NCBI GenBank assembly: GCA_038212325.1 | Contig: JBBQUQ010000062.1 | Location: forward strand, 1 to 20,733 | Reading direction: 5' to 3' | DNA: 20,733 bases | From: CAIVAT01 sp038212325 | Lineage (GTDB): Bacteria; Bacteroidota; Bacteroidia; Bacteroidales; FEN-979 | In this document: piece after piece, positions 14,224 through 20,733 of the stretch | Layout of the letters: every line of letters starts with the position of its first letter | How positions within the stretch are numbered: the stretch's first letter is position 1 | Made by a program: the position numbers and the translations under genes | Notes under the pieces: model-generated | What the model saw: the letters and a program-made list of their open reading frames with translations, nothing else | The model's database searches: none | Told to the model about the DNA's origin: nothing

Positions 14224-16611
14224 GTGTGGAATTTCCTGGTTAAGGCCATTTTAAGAAACAGAATCACCATTTTAATCGTGACAGGCCTGATGACCGTCTT
14301 CATGGGTTACATGGCAACCAAGGTCAGCATCCAGTATCAAAGCACCAGCATTCTGCCCGACAAAGATTCCACAAACATCGTTTACCAGAAGTTTATCACG
14401 CAGTTTGGCCAGGACGGAACGATGATGTTCATTGGAATTACCGACCCGAACCTCTTTCAGCTTTCGCATTTTAATTCAATTTTCGACGTCACCGACTCGT
14501 TGAAAAAGGTCAGGGGTGTTTCAGAAATTGTTTCGGTTACCAGACTCTATAACCTGGTTAAAAACGATTCGCTCAGAAAGTTTGAATTCATCCCGATTTC
14601 ACCGCATAAGCCTGCCGACCAGCGCACACTCGACTCAATCAGGTCGCTGATTTATGCGTTGCCTTTTTACAACGACCTTATCTACAACAGGTCCACCTCG
14701 GCCTACCTGATGGCCATTACACTGGATCAGCAGGTAATTGACTCCAAAGAACGTGACCGGCTTATGCATGATATAGAGGTTACCATGGGGCACTTTACCA
14801 GGAACTCGAACGCAAAAGTTCATTTCTCCGGCCTTCCATATATCCGTACGCTGGTCGCCGCCAAACTCCAGAAAGAGCTTAAGCAGTTTATATTGCTGGC
14901 ATTGGTTGTGAGCGCCCTGTTCCTGTTCATCTTTTTCCGGTCGACCAAAGCAGTTATTTTTCCGCTGATCATCATGATCATCAGCGTACTTTGGGCACTT
15001 GGGCTCATGGCCCTTTTCGGGTATAAAATCACCATGCTCACCTCCATTATTCCTCCGCTGGTGATCGTTATAGCTGTTGAGAACTGCATCTTCATCCTGA
15101 ATAAATACCACTACGAATACAGCCACCATGGAAACCAGGCAAAAGCATTGTCGCGGGTCATCGAGCGGATCGGGGCCGCGAACCTGCTCACCAATGCCGC
15201 CACCGCCGCGGGATTTGCAGCATTTACTATCACCAATAACCAGTTGCTTGTCGAATTCGGACTGATCGCAGCCCTCAGCATCATGTTCATCTATGCCCTC
15301 TCGCTCACCCTGGTTCCCATCATCTTCAGTTTTCTGCCGCCGCCGAAAGGCAAATACACGAAACACATCGAGGCAAGTCTCGCTAAATCATTGATAGATA
15401 AAGCTGTTTATTGGGTTTCGAATTACCGTACTCCTATTTATTGGGCCATGGCTGTTTGCATATTGATCGGTGTCGCAGGCGCACTCCGGCTGAAAACAAG
15501 CGGAACCATTGTGGATGATATTTCAAAAAATGATCCTATTTACAAGGACATGATGTTCTTCGAGAATAATTTCAAGGGAATCATGCCCCTTGAAATTATT
15601 GTCGACACGAAGAAGAAAAAAGGGGTGGTGAACCTTGCCACTCTTCAAAAAATCGACCGCCTGCAGGATAGCCTGAAAAAATACCCGGAATTGTCAAAAC
15701 CGCTATCCATTGTTGAGGTTATTAAAACCGCAAAACAGTCTTTTTACGCCGGGAATCCCCAATTTTACACACTGCCTAATTCGAATGAACTGGCCTTCAT
15801 GGCAGATTACATCCCATCCTTCAAGTCAAAAAAAAGGTCGCTCCTCGACAATTTTATCGACACCAATTACCAGGTAGCCCGGATAAGCGTTCAAATGGCC
15901 AACGTTGGAACCGTAAAAATCGACAGCATCCAGCAAAGCCTTAAACCAACCATCGATTCCATCTTCAATCCGGCAAAATACGACGTAACGATAACGGGAA
16001 CCGCTGTGGTCTTTCTGAAGGGAACGAACTTCCTGATCCGGAACCTGTGGGAGAGCATCGCCCTGGCTGTTGTGATCATCGCGCTGTTGCTTGCCATTCT
16101 CTTCACTTCATGGCGGATGATCCTCATTTCACTGATCCCGAATTTGATTCCCCAGCTTATGACGGCCGCCCTGATGGGCTTTACAGGGATACCGATCAAG
16201 CCCTCCACCATCCTGATATTCAGCATCGCACTCGGAATCTCCGTGGATAATTCTATCCAGTTCCTCTCGCGTTACCGGCTTCAGCTAAAACATACTGGCC
16301 ATGACATTCCTTCGTCCGTGATATCTGCCCTGCGCGAAACGGGGTACAGCATGATCTACTCGTCGACCGTCCTGTTTTTCGGCTTTGGCATCTTCATGCT
16401 GTCTACTTTCGGCGGCACACAGGCACTTGGCTTCCTCATCTCGTTCACGTTGCTTGTCGCCGGGCTGCTCAACATGTTTGTGCTTCCGTCCATGCTGTTG
16501 TCACTTGATAAGTGGAGCACGACCAAAGCGTTCGAAGAGCCCCTGGTTGACATTTTCGATGATGCCGAGGAGATGGCAATTGATAAACCGGCTGAACAGG
16601 AGGGGATCTGA
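14224..16611 (+). CDS. RND-superfamily (MMPL/SSD-type) exporter
   Basis: Inner-membrane protein of 795 aa from the GTG start, belonging to the predicted exporters of the RND superfamily (COG1033-like, related to MmpL and HpnN). Such proteins use the proton gradient to move lipids or other hydrophobic molecules. Two similar halves are visible. TM1 (FLVKAILRNRITILIVTGLM) is followed by a periplasmic domain of about 180 aa, then five TM segments. A second half repeats this: TM7 near YWAMAVCILIGVAGAL, another periplasmic domain, then five TM segments from LAVVIIALLLAILF onward. TM4 of the second half has GISVDNSIQFLSRYR, with the acidic residue expected in the proton relay; the first half has VIAVENCIFILNKY, Glu instead of Asp. 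The last 30 residues are acidic and cytosolic. No membrane-fusion protein or TolC is adjacent, so it is not a tripartite drug pump. The substrate is unknown. Confidence 0.87.
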   Translation: MWNFLVKAILRNRITILIVTGLMTVFMGYMATKVSIQYQSTSILPDKDSTNIVYQKFITQFGQDGTMMFIGITDPNLFQLSHFNSIFDVTDSLKKVRGVSEIVSVTRLYNLVKNDSLRKFEFIPISPHKPADQRTLDSIRSLIYALPFYNDLIYNRSTSAYLMAITLDQQVIDSKERDRLMHDIEVTMGHFTRNSNAKVHFSGLPYIRTLVAAKLQKELKQFILLALVVSALFLFIFFRSTKAVIFPLIIMIISVLWALGLMALFGYKITMLTSIIPPLVIVIAVENCIFILNKYHYEYSHHGNQAKALSRVIERIGAANLLTNAATAAGFAAFTITNNQLLVEFGLIAALSIMFIYALSLTLVPIIFSFLPPPKGKYTKHIEASLAKSLIDKAVYWVSNYRTPIYWAMAVCILIGVAGALRLKTSGTIVDDISKNDPIYKDMMFFENNFKGIMPLEIIVDTKKKKGVVNLATLQKIDRLQDSLKKYPELSKPLSIVEVIKTAKQSFYAGNPQFYTLPNSNELAFMADYIPSFKSKKRSLLDNFIDTNYQVARISVQMANVGTVKIDSIQQSLKPTIDSIFNPAKYDVTITGTAVVFLKGTNFLIRNLWESIALAVVIIALLLAILFTSWRMILISLIPNLIPQLMTAALMGFTGIPIKPSTILIFSIALGISVDNSIQFLSRYRLQLKHTGHDIPSSVISALRETGYSMIYSSTVLFFGFGIFMLSTFGGTQALGFLISFTLLVAGLLNMFVLPSMLLSLDKWSTTKAFEEPLVDIFDDAEEMAIDKPAEQEGI

Positions 16612-16681
16612 TGAATTCATATGCGCATAGGCAGGAAATTTAGATTTTATTATTTTTAACCTTTTATCAAAAAACTTAAGC

Positions 16682-17542
16682 ATGAAAGGAATCATTTTAG
16701 CCGGAGGAGCCGGTACACGGTTGCACCCGTTGACCCTCGCCGTAAGCAAGCAGCTGATGCCGGTTTACGATAAACCGATGATTTACTATCCCTTGTCGGT
16801 GCTGATGATGGCCGGGATTAATGAGATCCTTGTCATTTCAACCCCGCACGATCTGCCCCATTTCAGGCAGCTGCTCGGCGATGGAAAATCGTTGGGGTGC
16901 TCGTTTTCCTATGCTGAACAGGCGATTCCAAACGGACTGGCCCAGGCCTTTGTGATCGGCGAGCCTTTCATTGGCAACGACAAGGTTGCCCTCGTGCTGG
17001 GCGACAACATTTTCTTTGGCAACGGACTTTCGCAGATCGTGCACGAAAACAATGATCCTTCCGGAGGTGTCGTTTTTGCCTATCATGTTCACGACCCCGA
17101 ACGATACGGCGTAGTTGAATTTGATGAAACATTCAAAGCGATATCCATTGAAGAAAAACCTCAGCAGCCTAAATCGAATTTTGCAGTCCCCGGATTGTAC
17201 TTCTATGACAACACGGTCATCGAAGTTGCAAAGAACATGAAACCCAGTGCCCGCGGCGAATATGAAATCACCGACGTGAACCGCTGGTACCTGGAACAGG
17301 AAAAGTTAAAAGTCGGCGTTTTAAGCCGTGGCATTGCCTGGCTTGATACGGGTACCTTTGAGTCGCTGCTGCAGGCCTCCCAGTTCGTTGAGGTGGTGCA
17401 AAACCGCCAGGGGCTTAAGATCGGGTGTATCGAAGAAATTGCTTACCGCATGAAATTCATCAACCGTGAACAGCTTGACAAAATTGCCCAGCCTCTGCTT
17501 AAAAGTGGCTACGGTCAGTATCTTCTTAACCTCTCCGAATAG
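16682..17542 (+). CDS. rfbA: Glucose-1-phosphate thymidylyltransferase
   Basis: Makes dTDP-glucose from dTTP and glucose-1-phosphate, the first step to dTDP-L-rhamnose and other deoxysugars of surface polysaccharides; 286 aa, close to the usual 290. The nucleotide-binding motif LAGGAGTRLHPLT (6-18) is followed by SKQLMPVYDKPMIYYPLSVL (22-41), GDNIFFGNGL (102-111), YGVVEFD (137-143) and EITDVNRWYLE (195-205). The later GIAWLDTGTFESLLQA (217-232) is diagnostic of the long RmlA type. The other rhamnose genes (rfbB, rfbC, rfbD) are not in the window. The 70-nt gap after the RND gene has no terminator and no perfect -7 element (TAGATTTT at 16641-16648 is a 7/8 match), so either read-through or a weak promoter of its own is possible. 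Confidence 0.96.
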   Translation: MKGIILAGGAGTRLHPLTLAVSKQLMPVYDKPMIYYPLSVLMMAGINEILVISTPHDLPHFRQLLGDGKSLGCSFSYAEQAIPNGLAQAFVIGEPFIGNDKVALVLGDNIFFGNGLSQIVHENNDPSGGVVFAYHVHDPERYGVVEFDETFKAISIEEKPQQPKSNFAVPGLYFYDNTVIEVAKNMKPSARGEYEITDVNRWYLEQEKLKVGVLSRGIAWLDTGTFESLLQASQFVEVVQNRQGLKIGCIEEIAYRMKFINREQLDKIAQPLLKSGYGQYLLNLSE

Positions 17543-17572
17543 CCCTATCGCCATGCCAGGTTTTCACTATTT

Positions 17573-17597
17573 CGCAACCTCCCTATCTCCCTGTTGC
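17573..17597. repeat. Degenerate octamer repeat before the prenyl synthase start
   Basis: In the 57-nt gap between rfbA and the prenyl synthase, two imperfect octamers TCCCTATC and TCCCTGTT (17580-17595) follow CGCAACC. Read on the minus strand it resembles the AGGGTAAC units of the array at 12824-12879 (AACAGGGAG, ATAGGGAG). It is short, so chance is possible. Confidence 0.35.
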
Positions 17598-17599
17598 TC

Positions 17600-18574
17600 A
17601 TGCATTCGATGAAATCACTCCATCATCGGATCGATGAGGCGTTTTCTGCCGCAAGTTTCAACCACCATCCGTTGCAGCTTTACCAACCCATCGCATATAC
17701 GCTCGACCTGAGCGGTAAAAGGTTGCGCCCCTTGCTTGCACTCATGTCGTGCGACCTCTTTGGCGGTGAAATTGAAAACGCCGTTTATCCTGCCATGGGA
17801 GTTGAAATCTTTCACAATTTCACCCTGCTGCACGACGACATCATGGATAATGCCCCCTTGCGCCGCGGAAATGCAACGGTGCATCAAAAATGGGATGTGA
17901 ACACAGCCATTCTCTCCGGCGATACGATGTTCGTGATGGCTTACGAGTACGTCGCGAAAACCGACCCGGCGCTTTTACCCCCGGTGCTTGACCTCTTCAA
18001 CGAAACGGCCAGGAAAGTTTGTGAAGGTCAGCAATACGACATGAATTTCGAGACGCAGCCAAATGTCTCAATCCCCGACTACATGATGATGATCAGGCTG
18101 AAAACGGCTGTGCTGATCGCCTGCAGCCTCAAACTTGGTGCGATCATCGCCCATGCCCGTCAGCCGGATGCCGATAAAATTTACAATCTCGGCATCGAAC
18201 TCGGGCTGGCTTTTCAGCTGCAGGACGATTTCCTCGACGCCTTCGGCGAAACTGCCAAATTTGGCAAAGCCATCGGGGGGGATATTGCGACAAATAAAAA
18301 GACATTTTTATTTCTCAAAGCGTTTGAGCTGGCAGAAGGCGACACCCTGATCAACCTGACAAACTACTATTTTGACAAAGAGGTGGCAGGGGAGAAAAAA
18401 GTTGAAGAGATCATCAAAATATACAGGAAGTTGAAAATTGATGAACACACCCGCCGTGAAATTGAGAACCACCACACGAGAGCCCTTGAAATGCTCGGCT
18501 CATTTCATTTCGATCATGCAGCAACGAGGGAAATCACCGGATTCATGCAGGAGATGCTTGGCAGGGAACGTTAG
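17600..18574 (+). CDS. Polyprenyl diphosphate synthase, short-chain (C15-C20) type
   Basis: Condenses isopentenyl diphosphate with allylic diphosphates; 324 aa from the ATG at 17600 (a second ATG at 17609 is equally plausible; the frame also opens with TTG at 17594). Numbered from 17600, the family motifs are GKRLRPLLAL (39-48), the first aspartate-rich motif LLHDDIMDNAPLRRGN (76-91, DDxxD at 79-83) and the second, LQDDFLDAFGE (207-217, DDxxD at 209-213), followed by FGKAIGGDI. The fifth residue before the first DDxxD is Phe (FTLLHDD). A bulky aromatic there limits chain length in GGPP/FPP-type enzymes, whereas long-chain quinone-side-chain enzymes have Ala. Short-chain GGPP or FPP synthesis is therefore the better guess than octaprenyl. 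It follows rfbA by 57 nt and its stop directly abuts that of the convergent ABC-F gene. Confidence 0.93.
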   Translation: MHSMKSLHHRIDEAFSAASFNHHPLQLYQPIAYTLDLSGKRLRPLLALMSCDLFGGEIENAVYPAMGVEIFHNFTLLHDDIMDNAPLRRGNATVHQKWDVNTAILSGDTMFVMAYEYVAKTDPALLPPVLDLFNETARKVCEGQQYDMNFETQPNVSIPDYMMMIRLKTAVLIACSLKLGAIIAHARQPDADKIYNLGIELGLAFQLQDDFLDAFGETAKFGKAIGGDIATNKKTFLFLKAFELAEGDTLINLTNYYFDKEVAGEKKVEEIIKIYRKLKIDEHTRREIENHHTRALEMLGSFHFDHAATREITGFMQEMLGRER

Positions 18575-20518
18575 CTATTCTTCAAGGATCTCCAGCTCAT
18601 AGCTGAGCTCTTCCCAGCGCTTCATCTCCCGCTCCAGATTTATCTTCAGGGCCTCGTATTCCTTGTACAGGCTTCCGTCCTGGACCATTTTCTGATATTT
18701 TTCCGGGGTGCCCAGCATCCCTTCTTTTACCTTTATTTCTGCCTCGATCCGTTCAATCTCAGATTCACTTTTGCTGATCTGGGTTTTCACTTTCCGGATA
18801 TCTTTATCGTTTTCCTTCCGCTTTTCCCAATTGACCTTGTTTTGTGAAACCTGTTCGGCGCCGGCTGCAGGGTTAATATTGCGTTTCGATGCCTCCAGCT
18901 CCTTCAGGGATTGTATCCGGCGCTGTTCCAAAAAATCATAGATGTCGCCGATATACTCTTTGACCATTCCACGACGAAACTCAAATACACGGTTTGTCAG
19001 TCCCTGTAAAAAATCACGGTCATGCGAAACGATCAGCAGCGTTCCATTGTATTGAAGCAGGGCGCTTTTCAACACATCTTTTGAACGCATGTCGAGGTGG
19101 TTGGTCGGTTCGTCGAGAATAAGCAGGTTGGCAGGAGTAAGCAGCAATTTTGCCAGTGACAGCCGTGATTTTTCGCCCCCTGACAGCACTTTGACTTTCT
19201 TTTCAATATCGTCGCCGCTGAATAAAAAACCACCCAGAATGCCTTTAATCCGCGTTCGGATATCCCCCACAGCTATGTCGTCGATGGTTTTAAATACAGT
19301 GAGTTCCGGGTCGAGGTAGTCGCTCTGGTTCTGCGCATAGTACCCGATCACCACATTGTGACCGTATTTAAGCTCCCCGGTATGGTCTACCAGGCGGGTG
19401 ATAACCTTCGACAACGTGGTCTTTCCCTCGCCGTTCTTTCCGACAAAGGCGATCCGGTCGTTCTTGATCACAGAGAAATTGAGGTTATCCAGTACCCTCT
19501 TTTGTGGATAATCTTTGCAAAGATTAATTCCTTCCAGGATGATCTTGCCCGAATGGGGCGCCGGCGGAAACCTGAAGCGTATTCCCGACTCATCCACCAT
19601 ATCCACCTCAACCAGGTCGATCTTCTCCAGCAACTTGATGCGCGATTGCACCTGCTTGGCCTTGGTGGCTTTCGACCGGAAACGCTCCACAAACCGTTCT
19701 ATCTGCCTGATCTGCCGCTGCTGATTGTTGTGCGTGGCAAGCTGGCTTTCCATGCGTTCTTCACGCATCAAAACATATTCAGAGTAATTTGCCTTGTAAT
19801 CGTAAATCTTGCCCAGCGAAATCTCGATCGACCGCCGGGTAACATTATCAAGGAATGCCCGGTCGTGCGATACAAGAACAACAGCGCCCTTGTAATTTTC
19901 CAAAAATTCCTCCAGCCATTGAATCGACTCGATGTCAAGGTGGTTTGTCGGCTCATCCAGCAGAATAACATCATGCTGCTGGAGCAATATTTTGGCAATC
20001 TCCACCCGCATCTGCCAGCCACTGCTGAACGTGTCCATTTTCCTGGGAAACTCCTCCCGCTCAAATCCCAATCCCAGCAGCACCTTTTCGATGTTCACAT
20101 GAATTGCCTGCCCGCCGATCAGATGATACCGCTCCAGTGCATCCGAATGCCTCCTGATCAGCTTGTGATAGCTTTCCGATTCGTAATCGTCACGTTCAGC
20201 AATCAGTTTTTCAAAACCGGTGATCATCCCCTCAAGCTGAACCACCTCGCCAAAGGCATTCATGGTCTCCTCCATGACCGTCCGGTCGCTGCGGATCTCC
20301 ATTTCCTGGGGCAGATAGCCAACAGAATAGCCATCAGGCAGGATCACATCGCCCTCGTCGGGCTTTTGATGTCCTGTGATGATCTTCAGCAGCGTCGATT
20401 TTCCGGCACCGTTTTTACCCACGAGGCCGATACGGTCTTTATCGTTGATAATGAATGAAACATGGTCAAACAGCGATTCGCCGCCAAACTGAACCGACAG
20501 GTTGTTGATTGAAATCAT
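18575..20518 (-). CDS. ABC-F family ATPase (ribosome-associated, Uup/YdiF type)
   Basis: Soluble protein of about 647 aa with two ABC domains and no membrane segments, as in the ABC-F translation factors that act on the ribosome E site. First domain: Walker A GKNGAGKST (residues about 34-42), signature FSSGWQMR (the usual LSGGW with L and the first G changed) and ILLDEPTNHLD. A charged linker with the ABC-F pattern (VERFRSKATKAKQVQSRIK) separates the domains. Second domain: Walker A GKNGEGKTT, signature LSGGEKSR, LILDEPTNHLD and SHDRDFL. The last 110 residues are a charged coiled coil, as in Uup/YdiF. The reading frame opens at TTG 20527, but that TTG is inside the -7 promoter element, so ATG 20518 is the true start. 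Residues do not show whether it gives antibiotic resistance; a housekeeping role is more likely. Confidence 0.93.
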   Translation of the reverse strand: MISINNLSVQFGGESLFDHVSFIINDKDRIGLVGKNGAGKSTLLKIITGHQKPDEGDVILPDGYSVGYLPQEMEIRSDRTVMEETMNAFGEVVQLEGMITGFEKLIAERDDYESESYHKLIRRHSDALERYHLIGGQAIHVNIEKVLLGLGFEREEFPRKMDTFSSGWQMRVEIAKILLQQHDVILLDEPTNHLDIESIQWLEEFLENYKGAVVLVSHDRAFLDNVTRRSIEISLGKIYDYKANYSEYVLMREERMESQLATHNNQQRQIRQIERFVERFRSKATKAKQVQSRIKLLEKIDLVEVDMVDESGIRFRFPPAPHSGKIILEGINLCKDYPQKRVLDNLNFSVIKNDRIAFVGKNGEGKTTLSKVITRLVDHTGELKYGHNVVIGYYAQNQSDYLDPELTVFKTIDDIAVGDIRTRIKGILGGFLFSGDDIEKKVKVLSGGEKSRLSLAKLLLTPANLLILDEPTNHLDMRSKDVLKSALLQYNGTLLIVSHDRDFLQGLTNRVFEFRRGMVKEYIGDIYDFLEQRRIQSLKELEASKRNINPAAGAEQVSQNKVNWEKRKENDKDIRKVKTQISKSESEIERIEAEIKVKEGMLGTPEKYQKMVQDGSLYKEYEALKINLEREMKRWEELSYELEILEE

Positions 20519-20524
20519 AGGGTG

Positions 20525-20532
20525 CAAAGATA
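20525..20532 (-). promoter_or_regulatory. -7 promoter element of the ABC-F gene, probably near-leaderless
   Basis: On the minus strand TATCTTTG, followed by C, matches TAnnTTTG and is only six bases from the ATG at 20518. The mRNA should begin within a few bases of the start codon. The upstream side is filled by the terminator of the preceding gene, and I see no -33 TTG. Confidence 0.6.
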
Positions 20533-20540
20533 AGAATAGT

Positions 20541-20574
20541 AAAAGAAAAAGGCCGGTGAAACACCGGCCTTTTT
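20541..20574 (-). terminator. Intrinsic terminator of the right-edge T9SS gene
   Basis: GGCCGGTG (20551-20558), loop AAA and CACCGGCC (20562-20569) form a perfect 8-bp GC-rich stem. It can be extended by five A-T pairs. In the minus direction the stem is followed by a U-rich run (complement of 20541-20550). It lies 21 nt after the stop of the minus-strand T9SS gene and just before the ABC-F promoter, insulating the two. The A/T flanks on both sides would let it work in either direction. Confidence 0.92.
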
Positions 20575-20595
20575 CATAGGGTATCCCGTCGGGGA

Positions 20596-20733
20596 TTAGT
20601 GGGTCACCGTAATCTTCACCATGCGCATTCCTTCGGTGGTCGAAACCTTTACGAAGTAGATGCCCGGTTTGAATGTCGAAACATTCAGCTGGGTGGTTTT
20701 TACATCAACATTGCTGCGGGTGTAAACCATCTG
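20596..20733 (-). CDS. T9SS type A sorting domain of a secreted protein (C-terminal end only)
   Basis: The frame is open from the window edge to a TAA at 20596-20598, encoding the last 45 residues of a protein. The piece reads with the T9SS pattern: LNVSTFKPGIYFVKVSTTEG followed by MRMVKITVTH. The GxYxVKVxTxxG core is the same as in the PLD and lamin-tail proteins of this window. The rest of the gene, including its functional domain, lies outside, so no role can be given. It is followed by a strong terminator. Confidence 0.88.
   Translation of the reverse strand, partial: QMVYTRSNVDVKTTQLNVSTFKPGIYFVKVSTTEGMRMVKITVTH

Noticed and set aside
16611..16628. Back-to-back palindromes ATGAATTCAT and ATGCGCAT after the RND stop
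   Set aside because: Short, no T-tract, no second copy seen; likely chance in a short AT-rich gap.
19358..20458. Open frame of 366 codons on the plus strand, antisense to the ABC-F gene
   Set aside because: It is wholly inside a clearly conserved gene, shows no recognisable domain and has no promoter; a shadow frame.

Overview
The window looks like a chromosomal segment of a free-living Bacteroidota bacterium, probably of the environmental Bacteroidales/Marinilabiliales type, although I cannot fix the rank from sequence alone. Three independent signs point there. Three proteins carry a type IX secretion (T9SS) C-terminal sorting domain. Most genes lack a Shine-Dalgarno site. Seven upstream regions hold a perfect match to the Bacteroidota -7 promoter element TAnnTTTG. 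Eleven protein genes are supported: ten complete and one cut by the right edge. I see no RNA genes, CRISPR array, phage or insertion sequence.

Layout. (1) 1-6558, minus strand: a cell-envelope/secretion block, in transcription order a secreted lamin-tail-domain protein, a TonB-dependent receptor and a secreted phospholipase D-type protein with two intact HKD motifs. (2) 6635-11003, minus: fbp (fructose-1,6-bisphosphatase) followed by mfd (transcription-repair coupling factor), overlapping by 14 nt with a TTG start for mfd. (3) 11077-12381, plus: a monofunctional aspartate kinase, divergent from fbp. (4) 12382-12880: a 499-bp non-coding gap filled with repeats, namely a heptamer array overlapping the aspartate kinase stop codon, a cluster of REP-like palindromes and an octamer array touching the stop codon of the next gene. 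(5) 12881-14113, minus: a phosphofructokinase with the active-site residues of the pyrophosphate-dependent type. (6) 14224-18574, plus: an RND/MMPL-type exporter, glucose-1-phosphate thymidylyltransferase (rfbA) and a short-chain polyprenyl diphosphate synthase. (7) 18575-20518, minus: an ABC-F ATPase whose stop codon directly abuts that of the prenyl synthase. (8) 20541-20733: a strong intrinsic terminator and the C-terminal end of another T9SS cargo.

The genes are mostly housekeeping. Fbp and the predicted PPi-type phosphofructokinase both act at the fructose-6-phosphate/fructose-1,6-bisphosphate step. The prenyl synthase and rfbA supply lipid and cell-surface sugar precursors. The secreted block could handle extracellular phosphodiesters such as DNA or phospholipid, with the receptor importing a product; that link is inference from domain content and adjacency.

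I do not see a clear new defence or mobile system. The most unusual material is the repeat biology: short tandem arrays placed exactly at stop codons, one of them G-quadruplex-prone in the mRNA; palindromes with compensatory stem changes around a fixed GCTAAAGC core; and a related palindrome apparently inserted in frame inside mfd. Promoters for the aspartate kinase and the ABC-F gene sit so close to the ATG that both mRNAs are probably leaderless or nearly so.
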